NCBI RefSeq assembly: GCF_016808095.1
Contig: NC_068972.1
Location: 38,719,029 to 38,783,028 of the forward strand
DNA length: 64,000 bases
Reading direction: 5' to 3'
From: Vigna angularis
Lineage: Eukaryota; Streptophyta; Magnoliopsida; Fabales; Fabaceae
In this document: one piece after another, positions 48,541 to 64,000 of the stretch
Layout of the letters: each line of letters begins with the position of its first letter
How positions within the stretch are numbered: position 1 is the stretch's first letter
Translations under genes and position numbers: made by a program
The notes under the pieces: model-generated
The model's input: the letters and a program-made list of their open reading frames with translations, nothing else
Databases searched by the model: none
What the model was told of the DNA's origin: nothing

Positions 48541-49041
48541 GTAATTTTAGACATAAAAAAAAATCTAATGGTTGTTTTGAGCATTACAAAGCTCGTCTTG
48601 TAGGTGATGACAAGTTTCAAATTGTAAGTGTGGATTATGATGGGACACTCAGTCTTATGGTGAAACTCACAACCATTCACACGATTCTCACCATTACTCT
48701 CTCCAAATCCTGGCTCATTCATTAGTTGGATGTTCAAAATGTCTTTCTCCATAGTGATCTACATGAGACTGTATAAATGCATTAGTCGTTCAATTTCCAT
48801 GATCCTGTTCACCTTGATCATGTTTGTCGTATGAGGAAATCCCTTTATGGTTTAAACCTAGCGCCTCGTGCCTAGTACTAACGCTTTGCTAACTACGTTT
48901 TTACCATTAGGTTCCAACATAATGCTTTAGATCACTCTCCTTTCATTTACTGACGTGGTTCTTACATGACATACATGCTCCTCTATGTTGATGACATCAT
49001 TTTCATCACCTCATCCCATGACTTTCGCAAATCTATCAATG

Positions 49042-51167
49042 TATCGTTAGACATTAGACTGATGGCCTATCTATCTAAACTAAAGGGCACCAATGAGTAG
49101 TAGAGTACTTACTGTCGGCACGACAAATATTGTCGTTGTCTTGTTTATCAATAAGACAATTGTGGTACCTGAATGCTTGATGGAAAACTCGCCTAGAAAT
49201 GGGTGGTGGGATCTCATCCTTTCTATTTATGCTGGGAACTTCAATCAAAGCCTAAGCCAGTCACCGGGTAGAAAAAGAGATAATTTGATCCCTATTGAAT
49301 GAAGAAGGAAAGAATCGATTCTAAGCACATCAACTGGACACTTGAATTGAAATAACATTGATACGCTGTCGTTGAAGCTATCAAATTAATACTACTTTTT
49401 AAGGAAACTTCAGTATTGCCAAGTAGTATTCAAGAAAGTAGATAGGGTTAAAGTAACCCTGAGTCGCTTCCCAACGAATATAGAAATGTTTTTCAATATT
49501 TGAATCTTATGAATGCAATGCAATGCTTAAGAATAAAAGTGAGAAATTATGCTAATAGAATTAATGTTTGAAGAATATTTGAAGAATAAAGAGGAAACTT
49601 ATAAACAATTATGATGAGATAGGCTAACTCCACTGCTTTTCCAAGATAGATTCATCATCGGTTATCCACAAATCATTGTTCAATTAATTATTGTTCAAGT
49701 TTCAAATGTAAGTTAACCAAAGTAGATTCTCAATCAAATGCAAGACCTTTCTAGATTATTCACAATGAATTCAACCAAAGTACATTCTCAATTAAATTCT
49801 ATTGTGTTTAATCATGTATATTCTTAAATCTCCTATAACCAACTTAAAAGTTAATTAATCAAAGTAAATTTTCAATTAATTATAGTTGAAATTATTACCA
49901 CCAATCAAAGTACATTCTCAATTGATAGCAAAAACTCGTTTAATCATATGAAAGTTCCTAAATTTAATTAAAGTAGATTCTCAACCAAACCTAGAAACCC
50001 TTGAACTCATATGATTAATATGCATGTAGATTCAAACACCTTATGATGCAAAAATCATTGCTTTTAATATGATTGAGAGATGAAAGACATAGAAAGACAA
50101 CAACTAAAATTAATAATCAAAAGAAATAATTGCATTAATTCAACTTAATCCCAGAATCCATAATGAAATTACAGTGGAATAACCCTAGAAGCTTAGCCCT
50201 CCATGGATGAAGTAGAATACATGGCAAAATAAAAGTGAGAGGAGTGGTGGATGAATGAGTTATGATTTCTGTCTCCGTTAGGTCTCTTTATATAGGTTTG
50301 ATTGGACTTGAACTCTGAATTTTCTATTGATAAGATATTTTATCTTATATATAATATCTTTCAAATATTCAACAGATTTAATCAGTTTTTGAGAATATTT
50401 GATAATATTTTTTCTAGATTTAAAAAAATTTGGCAAATATTATCTTTTGATTCTTATTGATATATTTAAATAAGGTAATTATTTAACAATATCAAATAAA
50501 ATATCTTAAGATATATTTTCTCCAAATTATCTTTTAAAATATCTAGTAGATTTAAACTTGTCCAAAATTACATTTCAATCCTTTTTATTTTATTCAAAAT
50601 TGCACAGAAGTCCAGAAATTTCCTCTAACTGCACTTTAGTAATCTCTTTCTTTTCAAAATTGCATAGGAGCCCTGTGTTGACTAGATCGGACCAGCTTTG
50701 ATCATTCAATTTCATGCTTTAAATGAATAAAATTCTAACTTCAGCAGCACAAATAAACATTAGAACATTCAAAATAATTTATGCAACTAAGAATCACATT
50801 TTAAGCATATTTAATTCTCAAACCCAATAAATCCAATCATCACAAATTCATTTTAAATCAATCATTTAAGCACAAGAATCTCATCAAAAATTTGAATTTT
50901 AAAACATAAATGTGGGCATAAATATGCACTCATCAAGCGTAATAAAAGAGATCAACATCTTCTTGTCCATCTCTTCTTTTCTTTTCTATAAGAAGAGGTA
51001 GGAAGTTACTTGATCAACCAATAATCTTTCTCTTTCTTTCCTTCTCCAGCAACACCTATCAGTACAACAACTTCGTACCTATCCCTATTGGGGGAGGCTT
51101 AAGCTATAGCAAAGTCTTCTACTTTACGCCCTCCCTAAGCAGACCAAGCTTCGTTAGCTTACTGAGA
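49042..51167. other. Insert in the Copia remnant, possibly organelle-derived flanks
   Basis: About 2.1 kb separates the two halves of the RT domain. Its outer parts (49100-49355 and 50936-51165) differ in texture from surrounding nuclear DNA: purine-rich runs such as GAATGAAGAAGGAAAGAATCG and GGGGGAGGCTTAAGC, and higher GC. This is reminiscent of plant mitochondrial intergenic DNA. The middle is an LTR-like block (49359-50935). Mitochondrial origin is a guess from style only. Confidence 0.35.
49359..50935 (-). mobile_element. Solo LTR-like block, minus orientation
   Basis: On the minus strand it starts TGATGAGTGCATATTTATGC at 50935, a start I recognise from legume Ty3-type LTRs, and ends ...CGACAGCGTATCA at 49359 (TG...CA). 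It is AT-rich and non-coding, with several spaced copies of CAAAGTA(C/G)ATTCTCAATTAA (49720-49985). No matching 5-bp flanks were found, so the exact ends are provisional. Confidence 0.5.
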
Positions 51168-52050
51168 CTTATCTCTGAATTTGCTATGGTGGATCTTGGT
51201 CCTTTAAGTTATTTTATTGGGATTGCTATTACAAGACATACAAGTGACATGTTCTCAATCAAAGCACTTATGCTAGTGACATTATTGCATGTGTTGGCAT
51301 GACTTCTTTCAATCTTTTTGCTACTTCGGTTGATACTAAGCAGAAGCTTAGTACATCCTCCAGCACATCGTATGAGGATCTCAATATGTATTGGAGTCTT
51401 TTCAGTGTCCTATAGTATCTCACCTTCACTCGTCCTAACATTTCAGATGTTGTTCAACAAGTTTGTCTTCACTTTCCCTCTGCACTGATCACATGCTAAC
51501 ATTGAAATGCATTTTGCAGTATGTTTAGGGTACCTTACAATATGGTTTACACTTCTATCTGATATTTACTGAGAAACTTATTTCTTATACGGATGCTGAT
51601 TGGGGTAGATTCCTGACTCCAAAATTTCCACGTCTGATTATTGTGTGTTTCTTGTTGGTAACCTCATCTCTTAATCTTCAAATCAACATACTATTTCTTG
51701 TTCCAGTGCGGAGAATGAATATTGATGTGTTGCAAATGTTATTGTTGAATCTTGTTAGCTTCAGAATCTTCTACTAGAGCTTCATTTTCCTCTCCCTTAG
51801 GCTACTTTAGTATACTGTGATAATGTTAGTGTCATTTATTAGTAATTTGTGCAACATCAATGCACGAAACATAGAGATGAATATTCACTTTGTATGGAAA
51901 AATGTAGCACATGGTCAAACACGAATTCTTCATGTCTCTTCTTTCCACTAGATTGTTAACATCTTCACCAAAATCCTACTTCAAGTTCTTTTTTATAATT
52001 TCTAGACCAGTCTAAACATTCGTGAACCTCTCACTTAAACTACGAGAGTG

Positions 52051-57268
<5,218 letters not shown>

Positions 57269-57277
57269 TATATAAAA
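57269..57277 (+). promoter_or_regulatory. TATA box of the WIP2-type gene
   Basis: TATATAAAA lies 68-76 bp before the ATG at 57345, downstream of CT-rich tracts (57205-57225). A start of transcription about 30 bp later would give a leader of roughly 40 nt. Confidence 0.7.
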
Positions 57278-57344
57278 GCAAACCTACATAGCCTTCTACT
57301 GTTCCCACTCTCTCCTCAAAACACAAACCTTTTTCCATTCCACC

Positions 57345-59436
57345 ATGGCAGACCCTTACTCCAATTTCTTCTCACCACCTTTCTTCCACTACCCTTCTCC
57401 AAACCCTTCCACCCACCACCATCATCCATATCCTCACAACTTCATCAACCAAACCACCACCACCAACATCACCCACAACACCTTTTTCCACTTCCAACAT
57501 CACCACCACTTTCAAACCACTACCACCACCTCTTTTTCTTCTTCTTCACCCCCTTCTCCTCCCTTGAGAGAGGCCCTTCCTCTTCTCACCCTCAGCCCAA
57601 AAAATTATGACCAACGGGAGGAGCACTACCAGGATCAGGATCAGGATCAGGATCAGCTTTGCACTGCCATGGATGTCGAAGACAACTTCAACAGGACCCT
57701 CCATAACCCCAAAGAAGAGGACCAAGAAGATGATGCTCATCACAGTGTCACTGTTGCACTGCACATAGGGTTGCCAAGCCCTAGCGCTGCTGAGATTGCT
57801 TCTGTGCTGTCTTCGGCTTGTGCCACAGACAAAGACCAACAACAAGGAGGAGGAGGAGATTGTGATAATAATGGGATTGATGATTCTTCTTCAGGGTTCT
57901 TGTCGAACAGGCTCAACAAGGGACAGTACTGGATTCCTACCCCTTCTCAGATTCTCATTGGACCTACACAGTTCTCTTGTCCTGTTTGTTACAAAACCTT
58001 CAACAGATACAACAACATGCAGGTCAGTAATAAGATAACAAATCATTTTATCATAACAGATGTTAAAGAATGAACACCCTACTTCTACTTCTACCATTTT
58101 TTCCTCTTCCAATTCGTATGAGAAAGACCACATACACACAACACCATGAATTTGTTAATTTGGATATATATGACTGATAGGAAAACACCTTCCTTTTCTT
58201 TTCTTTTTTTTTCCTTTATCTTTCTTCTTCTCCTTCCATTTTTCATCTCTTTCTTTTCCCTCGAGGTTCATTTTTTTTTTAAATTGTACTTGTGTCATCA
58301 TTATGATAAAAATTACTTTCAGCTTTTTTGTTTTCCTGCACGGTGGAACCGGTACTGATGTATGACCTTATTAATATTTTCCTGGTTCAAACTGTGACTG
58401 AGATCAGATATGCCATATCCTTTTCGTTGATTAAACTACTCGGCCAATGTTCTTTATGTCTTGGTGCATTGAAGTGTGTGCTTAGTATGTGTTTGGCATG
58501 CCTTGGTATATCTTTGGCATGCAGCTGCGAATAGAACTGAAAATTTGCAGTGTTTCTTCCGGATCTCTCAGATAATGATATCAATACATCTCTTAGATTT
58601 GTTTCTCTTTGCAGTCCTTTTCTGTCTGAATTCAAACACCTTCAATACCTTAAAGTCTCACACACAGATATAGCTATTAATTACTCTTCCTTCTCTCTCT
58701 CTCACCTGAATGAGACCTCCTTTTGCTTTTTTTAATTCGATCTCAGTGTCCTAGAACTAAATAATTAATATGATCGCCTATATTCAGAGAAAAAAAGATG
58801 TAAGTGTTTTCTAAGTCAGCTTAATCTAAAATTCAAACTAGTAAAGTTTAACCAGCTTTTGTTTTTCATTTTTCATTTAATGTTTAATTTTTCACTAAAT
58901 GTAACGAACGAATGCAGCTTTTGATCATGTTTGCCTAGTTTTCTCTATCCTAGTTATCTTCTTTTTGCGGTATCCATAATTTTTTTTTCTTTTTTTTCTT
59001 TTGTCAGATGCATATGTGGGGGCATGGATCACAGTACAGAAAAGGGCCTGAATCTCTGAGGGGTACCCAACCAACAGGTATGCTTAGGCTTCCATGCTAT
59101 TGTTGTTCCCCAGGATGCAGGAACAACATTGATCACCCAAGAGCAAAGCCCCTTAAAGATTTCAGAACTCTTCAAACACACTACAAGAGGAAGCATGGGA
59201 TTAAGCCCTTCATGTGTAGAAAATGTGGTAAGGCTTTTGCAGTGAGAGGCGATTGGAGAACCCATGAAAAGAACTGTGGGAAGCTTTGGTACTGCATCTG
59301 TGGCTCTGATTTCAAGCACAAGAGGTCTCTTAAAGATCACATCAAAGCTTTTGGAAGTGGCCATGCAGCTTATGGGATCGATGGCTTTGAAGAAGAAGAA
59401 GAGCCTGCATCTGAAGTAGAACAAGACAATGACTAA
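57345..59436 (+). CDS. WIP2: WIP-domain C2H2 zinc-finger transcription factor (WIP2/NTT type)
   Basis: Plant nuclear transcription factor of the WIP family. Arabidopsis relatives act in transmitting-tract, root and replum development (NTT/WIP2, WIP4, WIP5) and seed-coat pigmentation (TT1/WIP1). Exons 57345-58022 and 59008-59436 (intron 985 bp, GT-AG) give 368 residues. The N-terminus MADPYSNFF, the conserved [15 protein letters not shown] block and the [20 protein letters not shown] block match WIP2. The WIP domain begins [19 protein letters not shown] near residue 194. Finger 1 is CPVC...MHMWGH across the intron, followed by a CYCC...C finger, finger 3 [21 protein letters not shown] and a final CICG...H finger. 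The tail is acidic ([17 protein letters not shown]). His/Thr/Pro-rich and QD-repeat stretches lie in exon 1. The split between MQ and MHMWGH is the usual family intron site. WIP4 or WIP5 is possible. Confidence 0.95.
57630..57657 (+). repeat. In-frame hexanucleotide repeat encoding Gln-Asp in WIP2
   Basis: About four and a half units of CAGGAT give (QD)n in the variable N-terminal region, between the [12 protein letters not shown] block and the HIGLPSPSA block. Confidence 0.9.
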
Positions 59437-59475
59437 TTTCATGCAGTAAAGACACAACGAAAATGGAACTGGTTC

Positions 59476-59522
<47 letters not shown>

Positions 59523-62071
59523 TCTTTGTGAATTATCTTATTCTTAGTCTTAGTTAATTTGTGAACTATTAATTTGGTATGAGTACATATCCTTGACTTC
59601 CCAGTTGAGAACCATATATAAGCACCAAGTTTAGATGAAGGCAAACCTTTTGTTCTTCATTCTTCTCCTTCAGTTTTCTTTCCTTTCTGATGGAATTGAC
59701 TCTCTGGTTACAAAGCTTTAAAGCCAGGTGTATACCCAACTTCATTTACTTTGTTTTCATCCATAAGATTTCTCTCTTTTTGCACATTACGTTGATCAAG
59801 GCATTGTAGACAATGATTACCACATTCTATATGCTTTTTGCAAAAGCATATAGAACTCAAGCTAATTGCTCAATAGCTAGTAGCCTATACGCTGTGCAGC
59901 CTCAGTTGTATTTTGAATTGCACCTATGCTGAAAATTTTCAATGGCTTTATGCACTTTTGGATGTATATACAAAGTTCACTGTTGCTTTCTACGTTTGTA
60001 TGATAACGTTATATGTACATTGAGCTATGATATGTGCTTATATGCTCGAGAAAGGAGCTATATATGTTGCATTCTTGTTTGTCAAAATCAACAGGAAGAA
60101 GGGTCAAAAATGAAGAAAAGCCTCTTTTCTCAAATCCACAGGCTGTAGGCCTCATCAAAGTTCAAACTTTGATGAACAATGATGAATGTGCATGGACAAA
60201 TACCTGTGGGGGCCTTTCATGGTTTTCTCTCCTTTGATGACAACTGGCTTTCTCATCAAGATCCTCTTGGTACGTGTTCTCCAATTATTCCACGATTTCA
60301 CACATAAATGATGAAGTTTATCATGTGATAACAAGGGTGAGAGTTGAAGCTCTATTGCCTGCTACAAATTCAGCAGTAGTACGTTTTCTAAGCTGTTCGT
60401 TTAATTTTTTCATTAACCACACTAACATGTGAATGCGTTTTTTGAAATTCAACAACGCAAGTTTAATGAAAGCGTTTTAATGACATAATAAAGTACGTAC
60501 GTGTCATTACATGATTGAAGAGTGTGATGACAAAAATAAAAAAGATCAAGTTGCTACATACAAGTTTGTGGTGCATATATATCGTTATGATTGTAGCTGT
60601 AGGTCATTGGATAGCCTTTTCAACCCGTGAAGCTAAAAACCTACGTCAGCTTTTTGTTGGGGGGTGCATGATGCCCTTTTGCTTTGCATAGTGGGAGAGG
60701 AGACGATGTGTTTGTTGATAGATAGAACATATACCAATTCGAGATTCACCCTTGCTCGGAAAACCCAAACCAAATGATTAGCTTTTTGAGGAAAATTAAA
60801 CAGATATAAATTTTATAAAAGGATAATATCGAAAGATTTAAGGGTAGGGTTGAAAAAAACATAATGGTCCCAGCTTGAAGTTTGCGACGCACCTAAGAGT
60901 GTGGTATGTGTATTGGTGCAATAAGAGTATCTTCGGTTAAATTATGTAAACTTAAGTTTATAAACTGAGTTTGCAAAAACAGTCCAATTACCATTGCTTC
61001 TGCTAAATAGTTTTCAGACAAAATTTAACATATAAGCGTATTTTTCTGAAGATAATGAGCATTTCTAAACAAAAGTAGAAAAAAAGCACAGGTTAATGAT
61101 GTTTATCCTTAGGAAATCAGTATCTTTAATGATGTTGAATTAATATCTGGTTTCATATCAGGTTTACTCAAACATATAGATCCATAATCAGGTAAATGGT
61201 TTTTCAGAAGGAAATCTGATAACCCAGAACTTGAATAGAGAAATGATGCATTTTGATTGAAAAAGAAAGAAAAAATGTGATTTGCAGCTTTAGGTATATG
61301 TTGATAGAGAGAGGGAATGGGAAAAGGTGAGAGATAGAGCTGAAAACTGTGAGGGTGTGGAGCCCAAGTTGTGTTGGTTGGGCTGATTGGCAACATGTAC
61401 AGATGCCTCCTACAGTACATGCATCCCTTCCCCTCTCTTCCTTCTAAGGGATAAACTGTACATTGAATCGACCTTTCAGCCAAATTTTTGTTTAATTTTG
61501 ACCACACCCTCCTTCCTTTTTCAGTTCTTAACCTCACCCCTTCAATCACAAATGCTTACAAATTTCTCATACATGTATTCAATTTACTGATGAAAAGAAG
61601 TTACAGTATCCATAATGCATGTATACTGTGTACAATTATCAACACAAGAACACGACAACATCGAAGTTTCAGCTCCCCAAGTGAGATATATACAAGATAC
61701 TGTTAAAAAATAAAACTTTAAGAAGAAAAAAATATTCTTTGCAGAAACAGTATACATATAATTTTGTCATGCATAGTAAGTTTGAATGAAGTAACGTTAC
61801 TCTATTCATAATGTAAGATTGCAGATTTTGTCTTTACTACAGTGAGCTGTTATGAATATGGTTATTAATGTTGATTGAAAGAGAGAAAAAAGAAGGAAGT
61901 AAACTTTACCTTAATGAAGACAATCTATTTGCATGTGGGTTTGTAATTCCTTGCTGAGTATGAAGAATGCTACTAATAATAGATGAAGTGAAACAGTACA
62001 CAATGAAAGAAAAGCATTTATTGACCATCAATATCCTACCCGTTTGTTCAGGAGATGAACCCCACCACTAT

Positions 62072-62129
<58 letters not shown>

Positions 62130-63622
62130 CTCAGCATCATCTTTTTTATTTCCATGGCATTTATGCCTTTATGGGAAGTCCCTATCTCAAAACGACCCAT
62201 ACCCACAATATGTCCTTCAATGTCAATACATGCCATCCTCAATGATTATGGCCTGAATTTCATTTATCTTTGGGAAACTATGTTAAAAAATATCACACTA
62301 TCCCAAAAAGGGTTCTCAATAAAGATACCTAACACACTTTCAAATAAAATACGTAACACAAGTATAAATCCATGCATGTACATGCACCATCTTTGAAATT
62401 CGACCTATCTATACATGTATAATCCAAAATAAAGATAAAAACATCATCAACTGGTATCTCTTGAGGTTGATTAAAGAGAACAAACAATTTATCTTTTTGT
62501 TGTAATCCCAATACTTTTCTTTGTTAATAATAATGTAATTCATAGTTGAGCATATTAATCTACTGAGCCATGACCATATACAGCACACATTCAACCCAAC
62601 ACCCAATAATATGTTAAATGCGATATTCTGCTTTTTGAATTCGCATTCCTACATAGTAGGGACATCTTTGCCTCTTGGACTCGAATCACCACCTTTTTAT
62701 TCATACAGATAAATAGATGTATAGATACACTTTAATAGTTAGTTAATCAGAAATTAAATTAAGTTTTTTTTCTTAATTTTAAATGAACAGATAAGATCAA
62801 TTAACAATAATAAAGTGTATTTAGTTTTTCTCTCATAAAAGAAATAGCATTTCATAGAAATGTGCGTATGATCAATAATATGTATTCCAGTTTAGTTTTA
62901 TCTTTTCTCTTCTCGTTAATAAATACATATAACTGTTAAAAATAAAGAAACAACAAAGCATAAAAGTTCAAGAAATGAATAAGCATATGCTTATTCATTA
63001 TGAAAGATGCATTCAAGACCCTCCTATTTATTATTCAAATATTTGAAGAATGAAATCATTTAATGATGCAATATAACTTAAAAGGAAATAAATGACTCCA
63101 AGAACTATATAGACCAGAGTATCATGTGTACCTATTTACAATAAAAAATGCTTTTTGTTTTCTGTTGGGATGAATACTGATTAGAAAGTATTAATGCTTT
63201 TTCTATCTCCAACATGATGAATTTGTGACGAAATTTGAATAGGATATTTATAGCCCGTTGGAGGTAGAAAGAAAAGAATATTATGAATTTAGACAAGAAT
63301 ATCGTATTTTGAATATTGGGTCTAAACTTGGATTACAGAATATGGACATGTTAGTTAATCTTAGATTACATACAGAATATGATTTTTAGTGCTATTTTTC
63401 TTTATTCTCATCTTGCTCAGGAAAGATTTCTTGAGGAACCGACCTGAATTTAGATTTAGCTATAATATTCTGTCTCTTACTTTAGTTATAGTCCTCCATG
63501 ATGTTTTGCTCTCTATTTTAATTTATTCAACTTAAAAAAAAAGTTGGATCTTTCTATTAATATAAGGAGTGTTTTTGGAAAATTTTAATATGTCTGCCAA
63601 AATGTATAATTTTTATGATGTT
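59437..63622. other. WIP2 3' UTR and intergenic sequence with simple repeats
   Basis: The 3' UTR of WIP2 probably runs to about 59650-59800 and includes a TA run at 59481-59519. A CT run of about 26 units is at 62074-62126. A minus-strand frame at 61549-61109 (146 residues) and + frames near 59942-60237 have no recognised domain. No other structure was recognised. Confidence 0.45.
62074..62126. repeat. CT (GA) microsatellite
   Basis: About 26 uninterrupted CT units. GAGA-type tracts can be bound by plant BBR/BPC proteins, but no promoter is evident beside it. Confidence 0.95.
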
Positions 63623-63876
63623 AAATGTGTGTATAAATGTGACTTTCAAGTTTACGACTATATGGGAATATTGTAAAAATATATATGAATGACATTTCAA
63701 GGAAAAGAAATTGTTGAAATTCCTAATCATTTTGTTTTACAGTGTTGGACTAAGGATGCTATCAAAAGTCTTGAAGGCATTTATATTGAAGATAGTTCAT
63801 CCACCACACCTAGATCTTTGAGAAGAATGCATGCACAACAAAACGAAAACATGCTAGTTAATCTTGTAAGAGAATT

Positions 63877-63886
<10 letters not shown>
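63623..63886 (+). pseudogene. FAR1/FHY3-type (MULE-derived) SWIM-domain fragment, broken
   Basis: The + strand first reads KCVYKCDFQVYDYMGIL then a stop. This lines up with the FAR1-family SWIM zinc finger (C-x-C, F-x-F-x-GILCRH), with the Cys after GIL mutated to TAA. After a frameshift it reads KEIVEIPNHFVLQCWTKDA (63698 onward), the conserved stretch after the SWIM finger (family: EIP..Y.L.RWTKDA), and stays open to about 63880. The N-terminal FAR1 domain and the transposase-like core are absent. It is a remnant of a FAR1-related gene or a Mutator-type transposase and is not functional. Confidence 0.68.

Positions 63887-63944
<58 letters not shown>
63881..63944. repeat. TA microsatellite
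   Basis: About 32 TA units at the end of the FAR1-like fragment. Confidence 0.95.
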
Positions 63945-63948
<4 letters not shown>

Positions 63949-64000
63949 TCATTATTTTATAATTTGTCGAAGCTCATTAGTTATTTTTGAGATGCAACGA

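Larger units (their letters stand above)
48549..52050 (+). mobile_element. Copia pol remnant (RT and RNase H), interrupted by a 2.1-kb insert
   Basis: On the + strand, 48549-49041 encodes the Copia reverse transcriptase N-terminal part: YKARLVGDDKFQIVSVDYDG, LDVQNVFLHSDLHETVYMHQ, KSLYGLNLAPRA and the catalytic YVDDIIF at about 48985. Reading resumes at about 51168 with SEFAMVDLGPLSYFIGIAI, then RNase H signatures (SYTDADWG at about 51580; SSAENEY; VYCDNVS) and a tail ending before TACGAGAGTG. TGATAGAATCC at 52051 probably begins the 3' LTR. Many stops and frameshifts occur, and gag and integrase are absent. The 3' LTR end is not defined. Confidence 0.82.

Noticed and set aside
61385..61435. 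Small inverted repeat CATGTAC...GTACATG as a possible microRNA hairpin
   Set aside because: Arms are only about 7 bp and no known microRNA sequence is present.
61109..61549. 146-residue minus-strand frame
   Set aside because: No recognised domain, composition like translated non-coding DNA, no splice or promoter support.
62048..62396. Frames with long Ser-Leu or Arg-Glu runs
   Set aside because: They are created by the CT microsatellite at 62074-62126; no conserved flanking protein.

Overview
This is an AT-rich plant nuclear window, most likely from a phaseoloid legume (Phaseolus, Vigna or Glycine relatives). The evidence is two complete intron-containing plant genes, canonical GT-AG introns, and dense plant retroelement debris. 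The species cannot be fixed from sequence alone. Three host genes are supported, all on the + strand: the 3' half of a lysophosphatidic acid acyltransferase gene (LPAT2-type, 7235-9757), a complete 21-exon gene for the largest subunit of RNA polymerase I (NRPA1, 22674-39154), and a complete two-exon WIP-domain zinc-finger gene of the WIP2/NTT type (57345-59436). They look like ordinary, functionally unrelated neighbours.

Layout. 1-7200 is a nest of retroelements. A + strand non-autonomous LTR element that carries a captured piece of an ABCF1 (GCN20-type) gene sits in the integrase coding sequence of an older minus-strand Copia element, beside TRIM elements of two families. Four 3' exons of LPAT2 follow, with another TRIM in the last intron. 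9.8-17.4 kb is gene-free with LTR fragments and a TRIM. 17475-21978 is a 4.5 kb Mutator-like element with a perfect 9-bp target duplication. It is filled with about 280-bp tandem units, each carrying a 33-bp paired motif, and ends about 700 bp upstream of the NRPA1 start codon.

NRPA1 fills 22.7-39.2 kb. All 21 exon junctions keep phase and give a 1646-residue protein with the catalytic NADFDGD motif. Its introns hold a deleted Copia element, a MITE with an 8-bp target duplication, and a Copia gag remnant split by a solo-LTR-like insert with a 5-bp target duplication. 39.2-57.2 kb has no recognisable host gene. It contains a Copia reverse transcriptase/RNase H remnant interrupted by organelle-like DNA and a long LTR-like block, plus a 124-bp TA tract.

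WIP2 is at 57.3-59.4 kb with a clear TATA box. The right end (63.6-63.9 kb) holds a broken FAR1-type SWIM-domain fragment next to a TA tract. The most unusual material is the ABCF1-capturing LTR element and the Mutator-like element with its paired-motif array.
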